Of a DNA stretch of 64,000 nt, positions 46,353 through 56,984 are shown in pieces. The stretch's first letter is position 1. The number at the start of each line of letters is the position of its first letter. Source of the DNA: Colwellia sp. MB3u-41 (lineage in GTDB: Bacteria > Pseudomonadota > Gammaproteobacteria > Enterobacterales > Alteromonadaceae). Below the pieces are notes generated by a model. The model ran no database searches. It was not told the origin of the DNA and saw nothing but the letters and a program-made list of their open reading frames with translations. The DNA is taken from positions 372,001 through 436,000 of the forward strand of contig NZ_JACGUT010000082.1 of NCBI RefSeq assembly GCF_014076845.1, given 5' to 3'. A program made the translations under genes and the position numbers.

Positions 46353-47158
46353 TATATCGGTTCCTTACCCAGTAACTCATCTTGATAAGATGCCGCAGGG
46401 AAATGAAAGGGGACGGGACCATCCGCTTCACCTTGGATAAATTGCTGAACCAACGGTGATGTTTGTTTGCTGATTTGTGATGGTGTGCCATGGCCGATAA
46501 TTTTCTTTTCAGCGATGATATAAATGTAATCAGCGATACTCATTACTTCGGTAACATCATGTGAAACAACAACTGATGTTAAACCTAACGCTTCATTTAA
46601 ATCTTTTATTAAGCGAACAATAACGCCCATTGAAATAGGGTCTTGTCCCGCAAAAGGCTCGTCGTATAAAATCAGTTCTGGGTCTAAAGCGATTGCACGG
46701 GCAAGAGCAACTCTGCGCGCCATGCCGCCAGAAAGCTCCCCCGGCGCTAAATTGCGAGCGCCACGCAACCCCACCACTTCAAGTTTCATCAATACCATTT
46801 TTTCAATTAACGACTCTGACAACGTGCTATGTTCGCGCATCGGAAAAGCGATATTGTCATAAACACTCATATCGGTAAATAATGCACCACTTTGAAACAG
46901 CATGCTCATTCGTTTGCGTGCTTCATAAAGTGCGCTACGAGATAATGTCGGAATATTTTGTCCGTCGAAAAGTATTTTTCCAGCGTTAGGTCTGAGTTGC
47001 CCACCAATTAAACGTAGTAAGGTAGTTTTACCAATACCACTAGGGCCCATTATCGCGGTCACTTTTCCTTTCGGGATCGACAAACTAATATCATCATAGA
47101 TCACTCGTTCATCACGTTTAAACGTAAGGTTCTGGATATCGACCAAGTTTTCAAGCAT
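46352..47158 (-). CDS. mlaF: Phospholipid ABC transporter ATPase MlaF
   Basis: 268 residues. Walker [13 protein letters not shown] signature [15 protein letters not shown] and Walker [14 protein letters not shown] are intact. The extra C-terminal tail (about 240-268) is the region that binds MlaB in E. coli. It is the first gene of the leftward operon. Confidence 0.96.
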   Translation of the reverse strand: MLENLVDIQNLTFKRDERVIYDDISLSIPKGKVTAIMGPSGIGKTTLLRLIGGQLRPNAGKILFDGQNIPTLSRSALYEARKRMSMLFQSGALFTDMSVYDNIAFPMREHSTLSESLIEKMVLMKLEVVGLRGARNLAPGELSGGMARRVALARAIALDPELILYDEPFAGQDPISMGVIVRLIKDLNEALGLTSVVVSHDVTEVMSIADYIYIIAEKKIIGHGTPSQISKQTSPLVQQFIQGEADGPVPFHFPAASYQDELLGKEPI

Positions 47159-47484
47159 AAGATTCTTATAACATCACTGTTTGTTATTATTAAAGTCAGA
47201 TGAATTTTACCTGAGCAATCAAAAAACGTCATTAAAATTGCGTTAGAAATGTAAATAAAAATCGTAATAAAGCGTGTAAAAATGTAATAAAGTGTAAAAT
47301 CCTCATCCCAGCTGATATTTTTTGCTTTAATGAAATATTAACTTTCGCTGCTTTTTTAACAACCCAATACAAAAAAACAGCCTTTTATGCACTTTTTTAC
47401 TTATTTTTCCTTAGATCCGATTATTTCTCTTTGTTTTTCTTTCACAACCAGCGACAATTTACCCTCTCAATATAGGAGCCCTTA
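47159..47484. promoter_or_regulatory. Divergent promoter region between mlaF and yrbG
   Basis: 325 bases separate the two divergent operons. The stretch is AT-rich with no strong hairpin. Promoters for both operons should lie here, but no single box stands out. Confidence 0.6.
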
Positions 47485-48462
47485 ATGTTAATACAGATTC
47501 TAATTTTGCTTATTTCCCTTGTTACCTTAGTATGGAGTGCAGATAAGTTCGTTTTTGGAGCCTCATCACTCGCGAGAAATTTTGGTATTTCTCCTATGAT
47601 TATCGGTTTGACTATTGTCGCTATGGGTTCTTCAGCCCCAGAAATGATGGTTGCTGCAACCTCATCTTTAGATGGAAAACCGAATTTCGCTATAGGTAAT
47701 GCAATAGGCTCAAACATTACCAACATTGCTTTAGTTTTAGGTATCACGGCGCTATTTCAACCATTAAGCGTTTCTTCTTCAACAGTAAGACGAGAAATCC
47801 CGTTAATTTTAATCATTACAGCGCTCGCTTATTGGATGTTGTCTGACAGTTACTTTGGTTTTAACGAAGGTTTATCTCTCTTTATTGGCTTTTTTGTTTA
47901 TATCATTGCTTTACTATTAATTACACTAAGAGCATCTAAAAGTAGACCTGTTGATGATCCTCTTATCATTGAAGCAGAGAAAGAAGTAGCCGATGCGGTA
48001 AGTAAGCCCGAATCAATACTTTGGTTAGCAGTTGGTATGATTCTCTTACCAATGAGTGCAATTTATTTAGTAGAGTCTTCTGTTTTTATAGCACAAGCTT
48101 TTGGTATTAGTGATCTTGTCATAGGCTTAACCGTTGTTGCCATTGGTACGAGCTTACCAGAACTTGCTGCAAGCATTATGAGTATCATTAAAAAAGAAGA
48201 TGATTTAGCGTTAGGGAGTATTATTGGCTCTAATATTTTTAATATTTTAGCGGTACTCTCCCTTGCTGGTCTTATTGCACCAGGCGAAGTAGACTCAGAT
48301 GCTGCAACACGCGATGCGCCGTATATGTTAGGTGTTACCGTCTTACTATTTATTTTGTGTTTCACTCGCCGAGCTGGCAGTTTTCGTATAACCCGCATGA
48401 AAGGCTTATTATTGATTGGCGCTTTTGTTGCTTATCAAATCTTACTTTTTAGCCAAATATAA
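47485..48462 (+). CDS. yrbG: Sodium/calcium exchanger-type transporter YrbG
   Basis: 325 residues with two CaCA repeats. Each carries the ion-binding motif: GSSAPEMMVAAT and GNAIGSNITNIALVLG in the first, GTSLPELAASIMS and GSIIGSNIFNILAVLS in the second. About ten membrane helices. It is the first gene of the rightward operon, as in E. coli, where its role is unclear. Confidence 0.95.
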   Translation: MLIQILILLISLVTLVWSADKFVFGASSLARNFGISPMIIGLTIVAMGSSAPEMMVAATSSLDGKPNFAIGNAIGSNITNIALVLGITALFQPLSVSSSTVRREIPLILIITALAYWMLSDSYFGFNEGLSLFIGFFVYIIALLLITLRASKSRPVDDPLIIEAEKEVADAVSKPESILWLAVGMILLPMSAIYLVESSVFIAQAFGISDLVIGLTVVAIGTSLPELAASIMSIIKKEDDLALGSIIGSNIFNILAVLSLAGLIAPGEVDSDAATRDAPYMLGVTVLLFILCFTRRAGSFRITRMKGLLLIGAFVAYQILLFSQI

Positions 48463-48513
48463 CAAAAAACGCGCTATAAATAATGATTAATATAAAATAG
48501 AAATGGGCTAATA

Positions 48514-49479
48514 ATGAACAATTTTAAACAACTGGCGTTAGACGTTATTCATATAGAACAACAGGCTATTGCAGAGTTAACCCAGTACGTTGATCAAAAG
48601 TTTGAAGAAGCTTGTCAGTTAATGTTCAACTGTAAAGGTAGAGTGATCATTGTTGGTATGGGGAAGTCAGGCCATATCGGTGGAAAGATTGCTGCGACCT
48701 TAGCTAGCACCGGCACGCCTTCATTTTTTGTACACCCTGGCGAAGCAAGTCACGGTGACTTAGGCATGATCACTGGCGATGATGTCGTACTGACTATTTC
48801 TTACTCTGGTGAAACTGGTGAAGTTTTAGCCATAGTGCCGGTGATAAAACGCATTGGCGCTAAACTTATTTCGATGACGGGCAACCCTGCATCAACTCTA
48901 GCAAAACTTGGCGATATTCATTTATGTGTCGCCGTTTCACAAGAAGCCTGTCCACTTGGCTTAGCGCCGACATCAAGCACTACAGCAACCTTAGTGATGG
49001 GTGATGCTCTCGCTGTCGCCCTGTTAAATGCTCGTGGCTTTACCGCCGATGACTTTGCACTTTCTCACCCTGGTGGTAGCCTAGGAAAACGCCTATTACT
49101 GCGATTAGGTGACATTATGCACAGTGGTGAACGTTTACCTACAGTAAATGCTCAAGCCAAAATTAAAGACGCCTTAGTGGAAATGTCATTAAAAGGTTTA
49201 GGGATGACTGCAGTTATTGACAAAACAGGTTGCTTACAAGGGTTATTCACCGATGGCGATTTACGCCGCATCCTTGATGAACGTCTTGATATTCATCAAG
49301 ACACGATTGAGTCTGTGATGACAAAAAATCCGACGGTTGCTCATCAAGACATGCTTGCTGCTGAAGGTTTGAAGATTATGGAAGACAAAAAAATTAATGG
49401 CTTAATCATTGTTGATAGCAATAACATGCCAATTGGCGCAATGAATATGCACGACTTACTTAAATCAGGTCTTATCTAA
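48514..49479 (+). CDS. kdsD: Arabinose-5-phosphate isomerase KdsD
   Basis: 321 residues: SIS domain (VIIVGMGKSGHIGGKIAATLASTG, SHGDLGMI, SYSGETGEV) followed by two CBS domains. It makes arabinose-5-phosphate for KDO synthesis in LPS. It lies 50 bases after yrbG and 2 bases before kdsC. Confidence 0.97.
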   Translation: MNNFKQLALDVIHIEQQAIAELTQYVDQKFEEACQLMFNCKGRVIIVGMGKSGHIGGKIAATLASTGTPSFFVHPGEASHGDLGMITGDDVVLTISYSGETGEVLAIVPVIKRIGAKLISMTGNPASTLAKLGDIHLCVAVSQEACPLGLAPTSSTTATLVMGDALAVALLNARGFTADDFALSHPGGSLGKRLLLRLGDIMHSGERLPTVNAQAKIKDALVEMSLKGLGMTAVIDKTGCLQGLFTDGDLRRILDERLDIHQDTIESVMTKNPTVAHQDMLAAEGLKIMEDKKINGLIIVDSNNMPIGAMNMHDLLKSGLI

Positions 49480-49480
49480 T

Positions 49481-50026
49481 ATGCACACATACTATGGCGA
49501 AATTACTGACCCTGCATTTAATGCGATGAAAAAAATCAAGCTGCTGATTTGTGATATCGATGGTGTTTTTTCTGATGGTCGTATTTATTTAGGTAACCAT
49601 GGTGAAGAATTAAAAGCTTTTCATACTAAAGATGGTTATGGCGTAAAAGCATTAGGCGCTAGCGGTGTCGATGTTGCTGTGATCACGGGTCGAACGTCAA
49701 ATATTGTTGCGACACGTATGTCCGCCTTGAATGTTAAATACATAGTACAAGGTGAGGAAAACAAATTACCCGCTTTGAAAAAGATGGTCCAGCAATTAAA
49801 TTTAGCGCTCGATGAAATTGCCTATATTGGTGATGATATGCCTGATTATGAGTGTATCGACTATGTCGGCTTTGGTATTTCCGTACAAGATGCTCATCCA
49901 AGCATTTTATCAATAGCGAATTACACAACCTTTAATCGTGGCGGTTTTGGCGCTGTTAGAGAAATTTGCGACTTAATCATGCTTAGCCAAAATACTTTAG
50001 AAAATGCTAGTGGCGCGAGTATATGA
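49481..50026 (+). CDS. kdsC: KDO-8-phosphate phosphatase KdsC
   Basis: 181 residues of the HAD C0 subtype: LICDIDGVFSDG (nucleophile Asp), VITGRTSN and YIGDDMPDYE. It dephosphorylates KDO-8-phosphate. It is directly after kdsD, and its stop codon is one base before the lptC start. Confidence 0.97.
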   Translation: MHTYYGEITDPAFNAMKKIKLLICDIDGVFSDGRIYLGNHGEELKAFHTKDGYGVKALGASGVDVAVITGRTSNIVATRMSALNVKYIVQGEENKLPALKKMVQQLNLALDEIAYIGDDMPDYECIDYVGFGISVQDAHPSILSIANYTTFNRGGFGAVREICDLIMLSQNTLENASGASI

Positions 50027-50027
50027 T

Positions 50028-50594
50028 ATGAATCGACTGTATAGTTTAACGTTAGTATTTTTTATTTTGGCGGGCGCTATTTATGGGATTATTGAATGGA
50101 GAAATGCCTCAATACCACAGTTACAAGCGATTGACAAAACACTCACGCCTGACTTTATTGCTGAAAATTTACACAGTAATGTCTACAAGAATGAAGGAAG
50201 TTTAGCTTATGTTGTTGATGCACAGCGTATGGAACATTATCCTGAGTTAAACATTACCAATTTTGAGTTTCCTCAATACACCCTTCATCCAAAAAATAAT
50301 GCGCCCACATGGAAGGTATCTGCCAATGAAGGCATATTATATAACAACAACCGAGTGAAGTTAGAAAAGCATGTGCGCTTGGTAGCAACCGATCAAAATA
50401 GCTTATTACAAGAAGTTCAAGGAAAATACTTTGAACTTGATTTAAAAACTAACATCATAAGTTCAGAACAAGAAATTAAAATTATTGGTAAAGGATTTAC
50501 CATCGATGGTAAGGGTTTAATTGTCGACTTAAACACCAACCAAATGACACTAACTAAACATGTGAAATCCATTTATGAAATTGTTAAAAAATAG
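50028..50594 (+). CDS. lptC: LPS export protein LptC
   Basis: 188 residues from the ATG at 50028; the in-frame start 24 bases earlier overlaps kdsC and is less likely. A single N-terminal membrane anchor (LYSLTLVFFILAGAIYGII) precedes the periplasmic jellyroll that takes LPS from LptB2FG. It overlaps lptA by 20 bases. Confidence 0.92.
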   Translation: MNRLYSLTLVFFILAGAIYGIIEWRNASIPQLQAIDKTLTPDFIAENLHSNVYKNEGSLAYVVDAQRMEHYPELNITNFEFPQYTLHPKNNAPTWKVSANEGILYNNNRVKLEKHVRLVATDQNSLLQEVQGKYFELDLKTNIISSEQEIKIIGKGFTIDGKGLIVDLNTNQMTLTKHVKSIYEIVKK

Positions 50595-51117
50595 CCTACT
50601 GTGCTTAATATTATCAGGCGCCTTGCTTTCATCAGCTTTCGCTGAAAAATTTGATATATCACAAAAAATTGAAATTGATGCATCAAGACAAGCAGCAGAT
50701 CTTAAAAATAAAATTTTCAGCTATATCGACAACGTAGTTATCACCCAAGGTTCATTAATTATTCGTGCCGACTTGGTTCAAGTGCTAACGCAATCAGGTA
50801 GCGAAGAAAAAACCTATATTGCGAAAGGGAAACCAGCAACATTTGAACAAACGTTAACCGATGGTACTCTGCTTAATTTGCAAGCAGATGAAATACGATA
50901 CGAGCCTGGAAACAATTTAGTGATCATTTCAGGAAATGCATTATTACAACAAGAAGACAGTGAAGTCAGTGGTAGTAAAATCACTTACAATATTGATACT
51001 CAGTATGTAAATGCTGAGAGTAAAACTAATGAACGAACGAAGACAATTTTTCAGCCTAAAGAAAAAGTACAAGCGAAAAAAAATGACACTAATACTCTGG
51101 AAAAAGGTAACTTATGA
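50575..51117 (+). CDS. lptA: Periplasmic LPS transport protein LptA
   Basis: 180 residues with signal peptide ([21 protein letters not shown]) and the OstA repeat fold ([33 protein letters not shown]). It forms the bridge that carries LPS to the outer membrane. The C-terminus is short and charged. Confidence 0.95.
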   Translation: MKLLKNSLLCLILSGALLSSAFAEKFDISQKIEIDASRQAADLKNKIFSYIDNVVITQGSLIIRADLVQVLTQSGSEEKTYIAKGKPATFEQTLTDGTLLNLQADEIRYEPGNNLVIISGNALLQQEDSEVSGSKITYNIDTQYVNAESKTNERTKTIFQPKEKVQAKKNDTNTLEKGNL

Positions 51118-51845
51118 GTACGAGCACGCTAATGGCGAAAGGTCTTGCTAAGGCTTATAAAGGCAGAAAAGTTGTTAAGAATGTCAGTATGCAAGTCTCA
51201 GCAGGACAAATAGTGGGTTTACTCGGCCCTAATGGCGCAGGAAAAACCACCTCTTTCTATATGATTGTTGGTTTGGTTGAAAGTGATAGTGGCGATATTA
51301 TTCTCAATGATGAAAACCTCACGTTAGCACCTATGCATGAACGCGCAAGAAAAGGGATAGGGTACTTGCCACAAGAAGCCTCTATCTTTCGAAAACTGAG
51401 TGTTTACGATAATATTATGGCCATTTTGCAAACACGAAAAGAATTATCTAATGCAGAACGTGAAGAAAAGCTAGAACATTTAGTTGAAGAATTTAACATA
51501 GGTCATATTAAAGATAATTTAGGCATGAGCTTATCAGGTGGTGAACGTCGCCGAGTAGAGATTGCTCGAGCTTTAGCCGCAGAGCCCAAATTTATTTTAT
51601 TAGATGAACCTTTTGCGGGTGTTGACCCAATTTCAGTAGGTGATATCAAAAAAATTATTCTACACTTAAAAGAACGTGGTATTGGTGTTTTGATCACCGA
51701 CCATAATGTAAGAGAAACCCTTGATGTGTGTGAACATGCTTATATTGTTAGTCATGGTGAACTTATTGCAGAAGGTAATGCAGATCAAATTCTTGCAAAT
51801 CAACATGTAAGAGATGTATACCTTGGTGAACAATTCACGCTATAG
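51114..51845 (+). CDS. lptB: LPS export ABC ATPase LptB
   Basis: 243 residues: Walker [10 protein letters not shown], signature [15 protein letters not shown], Walker [14 protein letters not shown] and H-loop DHNVRET. It powers LPS extraction by LptFG. It overlaps lptA by 4 bases. Confidence 0.97.
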   Translation: MSTSTLMAKGLAKAYKGRKVVKNVSMQVSAGQIVGLLGPNGAGKTTSFYMIVGLVESDSGDIILNDENLTLAPMHERARKGIGYLPQEASIFRKLSVYDNIMAILQTRKELSNAEREEKLEHLVEEFNIGHIKDNLGMSLSGGERRRVEIARALAAEPKFILLDEPFAGVDPISVGDIKKIILHLKERGIGVLITDHNVRETLDVCEHAYIVSHGELIAEGNADQILANQHVRDVYLGEQFTL

Positions 51846-51918
51846 TAGCTAATAAGTTAATAATATTTTCGTATATCGACAATATTCAATTAAAAATAAT
51901 AGGAAGTTAATGACCTAA

Positions 51919-53427
51919 ATGCGCCCTACTCTACAACTCCGCATAGGACAACAATTAACCATGACGCCTCAATTGCAGCAAGCAATCAAATTGCTGCAAT
52001 TGTCAACGTTAGAGCTTCAGCAAGAAATTCAAGAGGCCTTAGAAAATAATCCATTACTAGAAATGGATGAATCGTCAAACAATGCTGAAGATAAAAGTAC
52101 TGACAATCTTGAAGAAGCTCACACAGCTGGTGCAGGTGATATTAAAGAGAAAGCCGTTTCTGATGGCAGCGAAGACTCTACACCCACCATCGATGAGATC
52201 ACCACCACTGAAGCAATGGATAAAAATGATATCCCTGAAGAATTAAACATGGATACGACCTGGGATGACAACTACACCGCAGGTGCAGCGAGTTCTAATT
52301 CGGGACCCGCTTCAGAAGATTATACTTACCAAGGCGAAACTCAAGATTCTATTCAAGACCACTTACGCTGGCAAATGGAATTAAGCCCTTTCACCGAAAC
52401 CGACCGTGCTATAGCTACCGCAATCATAGATGCCGTTGACGATGCTGGCTATTTGACCGTTTCCAGTGAAGACATTCTAGACAGTGTTGCCATTGAAGGT
52501 GTTGAACTTGATGAAATAGAGGTGGTACTAAAACGTATTAACCTCTTTGACCCTGTTGGCGTTGCTGCACGTTCTATTTCAGAATGTTTAATTATTCAAC
52601 TTAACCAATTTGACCCCGCAACGCCGTGGTTAGCAGAAAGTAAGTTGGTGTTACGTGACCATATTAATCTGCTGGGTAGCCGAGATTATCGTACGTTAAT
52701 GCGTAAAACTCGACTAAAAGAAGAGCAACTTCGCGAAGTCGTCCGCCTGATTCAATCACTTGATCCTAGACCTGGCGACAGTGTTATCAAAAGTGATGAT
52801 CAATACGTTATTCCTGATGTTTCTGTTGAAAAGAAAAATGGGCGTTGGGTTGTTGAACTAAATCCTGATACAGCACCAAAGCTGTCTGTCAATCAGCAAT
52901 ATGCTTCGATGTCTCGTTCGATGAAGTCAACGGCAGACACACAGTTTATTCGCTCAAATTTACAAGAAGCTAAATGGTTTATTAAAAGTTTAGAAAGTCG
53001 TAACGATACCTTATTGAAAGTGTCAAACTGTATTGTTCAACGACAAATTGGTTTTTTCGAACATGGTAATGAAGCCATGCGTCCTATGGTTCTAAATGAT
53101 ATTGCCGAAGCTGTCGATATGCATGAATCAACCATTTCTCGGGTAACAACACAAAAGTATATGCATACGCCACGAGGAATTTTTGAACTGAAATTTTTCT
53201 TTTCAAGTCATGTAGGGACAGAAAGTGGTGGCGAATGTTCATCAACCGCTATTCGTGCATTAATCAAAAAATTTGTCGCGGCTGAAATACCCGCAAAGCC
53301 ATTAAGTGATAGTAAAATGGCTGACTTATTAGCCACTCAAGGAATAAATGTTGCTCGGCGTACTATTGCAAAATATCGCGAGTCACTTTCTATTCCCCCT
53401 TCTAACCAACGAAAAAGTTTACTATAA
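51919..53427 (+). CDS. rpoN: RNA polymerase sigma-54 factor RpoN
   Basis: 502 residues. Region I at the N-terminus ([20 protein letters not shown]), an acidic region II (about 50-140), the core-binding region, and the C-terminal RpoN box ([16 protein letters not shown]). It directs transcription that needs enhancer-binding activators. It follows lptB with a 73-base gap and leads into hpf-ptsN-rapZ-npr. Confidence 0.97.
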   Translation: MRPTLQLRIGQQLTMTPQLQQAIKLLQLSTLELQQEIQEALENNPLLEMDESSNNAEDKSTDNLEEAHTAGAGDIKEKAVSDGSEDSTPTIDEITTTEAMDKNDIPEELNMDTTWDDNYTAGAASSNSGPASEDYTYQGETQDSIQDHLRWQMELSPFTETDRAIATAIIDAVDDAGYLTVSSEDILDSVAIEGVELDEIEVVLKRINLFDPVGVAARSISECLIIQLNQFDPATPWLAESKLVLRDHINLLGSRDYRTLMRKTRLKEEQLREVVRLIQSLDPRPGDSVIKSDDQYVIPDVSVEKKNGRWVVELNPDTAPKLSVNQQYASMSRSMKSTADTQFIRSNLQEAKWFIKSLESRNDTLLKVSNCIVQRQIGFFEHGNEAMRPMVLNDIAEAVDMHESTISRVTTQKYMHTPRGIFELKFFFSSHVGTESGGECSSTAIRALIKKFVAAEIPAKPLSDSKMADLLATQGINVARRTIAKYRESLSIPPSNQRKSLL

Positions 53428-53450
53428 CGAAAAGATGAGGAATTAAGCTT

Positions 53451-53738
53451 ATGCAAATTAATCTTTCTGGTCACCATGTTGAAATTACCGAAGCTTTACG
53501 AGAAAATGTCAATATAAAAATGGCAAAGTTGACCCGACATTTTGACCATATCAATAATGTTCATGTTGTTCTCACCGTTGAGAAATCAAACCAAATTGCA
53601 GAAGCGACGATTCATCTTAGTGGCACTGATTTACATGCTAAAGCTGAAAATCCAGATATGTACGCCTCTATTGACAGTCTTGTTGATAAACTTGATCGGC
53701 AAATATTAAAGTACAAAGGCAAAACGAATCAGCATTAA
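53451..53738 (+). CDS. hpf: Ribosome hibernation promoting factor HPF (short form)
   Basis: 95 residues of the HPF/RaiA fold: MQINLSGHHVEITEALRENV, HVVLTVEKSNQIAEATIHL and IDSLVDKLDRQILKYKGK. It is the short type without a dimerising tail. It stores ribosomes in stationary phase. Its place right after rpoN is conserved. Confidence 0.96.
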   Translation: MQINLSGHHVEITEALRENVNIKMAKLTRHFDHINNVHVVLTVEKSNQIAEATIHLSGTDLHAKAENPDMYASIDSLVDKLDRQILKYKGKTNQH

Positions 53739-53783
53739 TGCTGTTTTTTATCTTTTCTCTAATCAAAGAATGTAAGTAGTGTA

Positions 53784-54239
53784 ATGAAGTTGCAAGATAT
53801 CCTAACCCTTGACTGCACACTCTGTGCCGTTAAGGGGACTAGCAAAAAAAAACTCCTTGAAATAATTAGCGCCACTGCGGCAAAAAAAATTGAGAACCTT
53901 GATACACATCAGCTATTTGAAAGTTTAATGGCGCGTGAAAAAGTGGGTTCTACCGGCATCGGTAACGGTATAGCTATCCCTCATGGGCGTTTGTCAAATA
54001 CCTCACAAGTCATTGCCGTTTTACTGACCAGTGAACAAGCGGTGGAATTTGACTCTATAGATAATCGCGGGGTAGATATTATTATTGCGCTGTTTGTGCC
54101 CGAAGAGAACTGCCAACAACATTTAGAAACGCTACAAAGTATTGCACAAGTATTTAGTACCAAACAAATCGCAAAACAAGTAAGAAAGTGTCAAAATTCG
54201 CAAGAGCTTTTTAATTTAATAAAGCAAGCTGCACGTTAA
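53784..54239 (+). CDS. ptsN: PTS IIA-like nitrogen-regulatory protein PtsN
   Basis: 151 residues with an EIIA-Ntr domain. The phosphorylation site H67 is in AIPHGRL, after MAREKVGSTGIGNG. It takes phosphate from NPr (encoded downstream) and regulates potassium and nitrogen-linked functions. Confidence 0.96.
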   Translation: MKLQDILTLDCTLCAVKGTSKKKLLEIISATAAKKIENLDTHQLFESLMAREKVGSTGIGNGIAIPHGRLSNTSQVIAVLLTSEQAVEFDSIDNRGVDIIIALFVPEENCQQHLETLQSIAQVFSTKQIAKQVRKCQNSQELFNLIKQAAR

Positions 54240-54269
54240 TAAATACAATAAAAAGTCAGGAAAATTCAA

Positions 54270-55124
54270 ATGAAACTCATGATAGTCAGTGGTCGTTCAG
54301 GGTCAGGTAAAAGTGTTGCATTGCGTGTGCTCGAAGATTTAGGCTACTACTGCGTAGATAATATTCCTGTTAACTTGTTGCCTGCGTTAGCCCATACCGT
54401 CATCAATGACTATGATAAAGTAGCCGTTAGTTTAGATGTCCGTAATTTGCCCAATGACCCTAATGATGTCTCAGAAATATTAGATTATCTACCTAAAACA
54501 GTAAAGCTCGATATACTTTATTTAGACGCCGATGATTCTGATCTTATTCGCCGTTTTAGTGAAACGCGTCGTTTACATCCGTTAATAAAACAAAATATTC
54601 CACTCGACCAAGCGATTTCTTTAGAGAAAAAACTGCTTGAACCTATTTCTACACGTGCGGGATTGTATATAAATACCAGCCAGTTATCACCTCATCAATT
54701 ATCTGACTTAGTGCGCGAGCGAATTTTGGGTAAAACGTCTGCCTCAATGGTTGTGGTATTTGAATCTTTTGGCTTTAAGCATGGTGTACCTCAAGATGCA
54801 GACTATGTATTTGATGCCCGCTTTCTTCCTAACCCTTTTTGGGAAAAAGACTTAAAAGGTTTTACTGGCTTAGACCAACCTGTTCAAGACTTCCTTGCGA
54901 GCCAGCCGATAGTCACTAAATTTATCTGGCAAATTAACAGTTTTATGATGACGTGGTTGCCCCACTTAGAAAGGAATAACCGTAGCTATATTACTATCGC
55001 TATTGGTTGTACTGGCGGAAAACACCGTTCGGTTTATATTGCAGAAATATTAGCGAACAATCTACGTAAAGAGCGTGAAGATGTTCAATCTCATCATCGC
55101 GATATTAAAATACAAAGTACCTAA
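54270..55124 (+). CDS. rapZ: RNase adapter protein RapZ
   Basis: 284 residues. Walker A GRSGSGKS near the N-terminus, DVRNLPN, and C-terminal GCTGGKHRSVYIAE are the RapZ marks. In enterobacteria it steers RNase E to the GlmZ sRNA to control cell-wall precursor synthesis. The conserved place between ptsN and the NPr gene supports the name. Confidence 0.96.
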   Translation: MKLMIVSGRSGSGKSVALRVLEDLGYYCVDNIPVNLLPALAHTVINDYDKVAVSLDVRNLPNDPNDVSEILDYLPKTVKLDILYLDADDSDLIRRFSETRRLHPLIKQNIPLDQAISLEKKLLEPISTRAGLYINTSQLSPHQLSDLVRERILGKTSASMVVVFESFGFKHGVPQDADYVFDARFLPNPFWEKDLKGFTGLDQPVQDFLASQPIVTKFIWQINSFMMTWLPHLERNNRSYITIAIGCTGGKHRSVYIAEILANNLRKEREDVQSHHRDIKIQST

Positions 55125-55137
55125 GAATAGTTATCGC

Positions 55138-55413
55138 ATGCCAAAATTTAATAAATTATTAATCATTAGCAATAAGTTGGGTTTACATGCGCGTGCTGCC
55201 ACTAAACTCGCCCAGTTAAGTCAAAAGCTTAATGCTAATGTAACGGTTTGCTTAGACGGTAAAGAAGCTGATGCCAATAGTATTATGGGCTTAATGTTAC
55301 TGGCGGGGGGGTATGGAAAAACTGTTGAAATAATCACCCAAGGAGAAGATGCCCAGCAAGCCCTCTTTGATGTTTGTCAGTTATTTTCTGATAAGTTTGA
55401 TGAAGATGAATAA
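55138..55413 (+). CDS. ptsO: Phosphocarrier protein NPr (HPr-like, PTS-Ntr)
   Basis: 91 residues from the ATG at 55138; a start 63 bases upstream would overlap rapZ. The HPr fold has H17 in LGLHARAATKLAQL and NSIMGLMLL. It passes phosphate from EI-Ntr to PtsN. It ends the rpoN group. Confidence 0.95.
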   Translation: MPKFNKLLIISNKLGLHARAATKLAQLSQKLNANVTVCLDGKEADANSIMGLMLLAGGYGKTVEIITQGEDAQQALFDVCQLFSDKFDEDE

Positions 55414-55530
55414 TAAAAATACTGAATAAAAAATAAAGTTAAGTTATCATTCATTACAACATCTTAGCCAACACATCCTAACTAAGATGAAAAATATAAT
55501 TTTCGTATTACTGCGGCACAGGAAAATTTT

Positions 55531-56889
55531 ATGCCGGAAATTTCAGAGCAACAACAAAACCACCAACGCCTGCAACAAGTCAATAAAGCACTTGGTAGCG
55601 GCATGTTTGTGCATGTTCGAAAATTACTACAGAACATGCCAGCTTATGATATTGCTTTAATATTAGAGTCATCTCACCCTAAAAGTCGTGCCGTTTTATG
55701 GCAACTCATTGACGTAGACAACCACGGTGAAGTCCTTGAAGAACTCAACGAAGAAGTTCGTAAAGGTATTTTAAAAACCATTCGCCCTGAAAAATTAGCA
55801 GAAGTTGCTGAAGGGATGGATGTCGATGATTTAGCTGAAGTTTTACGTACTTTACCTGATAGTGTTTATCAAGAAGTATTAAGTGCTATGGACTCGCAAG
55901 ACCGAGGTCGTGTAGAAGCGGCTTTATCATTCGAGGAAGATACCGCAGGTGGTATCATGAATACCGATACCATAACAATCCGCCCTGATGTGACGGTTGA
56001 CGTGGTATTACGTTATCTGCGATTACGCGGTGACTTACCAGAAGCTACCGATTCGTTTTATGTGGTTGATGATAACAATCATTTTATTGGCGCCGTTTCT
56101 TTAGCCGCGATAATTACCGCTAAACCTGAAATTATAATTTCAACGTTAATTGATAAAGATATTGAAGCCATTCAAGCCCATTTATCTGATAGTGACGTTG
56201 CACAGATTTTTGAAAAATTTGATTGGTTTTCTGCCCCTGTCATTGATGATAAAGGCCGATTACTTGGACGTATCACTATTGATGATGTTATCGATATTAT
56301 TCGTGAAGATGCTGAGCACTCTATGATGAGTATGGCCGGTTTAGATGATGAAGCTGATACCTTTGCTCCAGTATTAAAAAGTACCCAGCAACGCTCTATT
56401 TGGCTGGGAGTTAACCTTATCACCGCGTTATTAGCGGTTGCTGTATCGAGTATGTTCGAAGGTGTTTTAAGCCAACTGGCGATTTTAGCCATTTTAAATT
56501 CTTTAGTACCCAGCATGGGCGGTGTTGCTGGTAACCAAACATTAACACTGGTTATTCGCGCCATTGCCTTAGGTCATGTTGGAGACTCGAATGCCAGAAT
56601 ATTACTGCAAAAAGAACTGGCTGTTGGTTTTCTTAATGGCATTATTTGGGCAGTATTAATTGCGGGTGTCGTGGCTATTTGGCAACAAAATTTAATGCTT
56701 GGTGGTGTCATCGCTTTTGCGATGTTGATGAATTTAACCGCTGCGGGAGTTGCGGGAGTTGCCATTCCTCTGTTTTTAAAACGAATGAACATTGACCCAG
56801 CATTAGCTGGCAGTGTGATATTAACAACAATTACTGATGTCGTGGGGATATTTGCTTTCTTAGGAACAGCAACGTTATTACTGACTTAA
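55531..56889 (+). CDS. mgtE: Magnesium transporter MgtE
   Basis: 452 residues. N-terminal helical domain (LAEVAEGMDVDDLAEVLRTL), two CBS domains (about 135-260), and a C-terminal block of five membrane helices with SLVPSMGGVAGNQTLTLVIRA. It lets Mg2+ in when the cytosolic domain is empty of the ion. No Mg riboswitch was seen in the 117-base leader. A doubled 9-base stretch gives AGVAGV near the end. Confidence 0.95.
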   Translation: MPEISEQQQNHQRLQQVNKALGSGMFVHVRKLLQNMPAYDIALILESSHPKSRAVLWQLIDVDNHGEVLEELNEEVRKGILKTIRPEKLAEVAEGMDVDDLAEVLRTLPDSVYQEVLSAMDSQDRGRVEAALSFEEDTAGGIMNTDTITIRPDVTVDVVLRYLRLRGDLPEATDSFYVVDDNNHFIGAVSLAAIITAKPEIIISTLIDKDIEAIQAHLSDSDVAQIFEKFDWFSAPVIDDKGRLLGRITIDDVIDIIREDAEHSMMSMAGLDDEADTFAPVLKSTQQRSIWLGVNLITALLAVAVSSMFEGVLSQLAILAILNSLVPSMGGVAGNQTLTLVIRAIALGHVGDSNARILLQKELAVGFLNGIIWAVLIAGVVAIWQQNLMLGGVIAFAMLMNLTAAGVAGVAIPLFLKRMNIDPALAGSVILTTITDVVGIFAFLGTATLLLT

Positions 56890-56910
56890 CACTTACCTAA
56901 ATATTGATGT

Positions 56911-56942
56911 ATTGAGATCTTGCACTTCCTCAAGATCTCATC
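56911..56942. terminator. Hairpin between convergent mgtE and pmbA
   Basis: A perfect 10-base stem, TGAGATCTTG (56913-56922) with CAAGATCTCA (56931-56940), 8-base loop. It lies in the 95-base gap between the two convergent genes. The T run is weak, so it may act on both strands only partly. Confidence 0.55.
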
Positions 56943-56984
56943 AATGCTTAGTTTTTATCTTATCTTTAAGATGAAAATTGCTAA

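Noticed and set aside
55075-55137. An upstream start for the NPr gene
   Set aside because: It would overlap rapZ by 50 bases and add a leader unlike any HPr protein. The ATG at 55138 gives the normal family start.
55414-55530. A magnesium riboswitch upstream of mgtE
   Set aside because: The leader is only 117 bases and AT-rich, with no recognisable M-box or ykoY-like fold.
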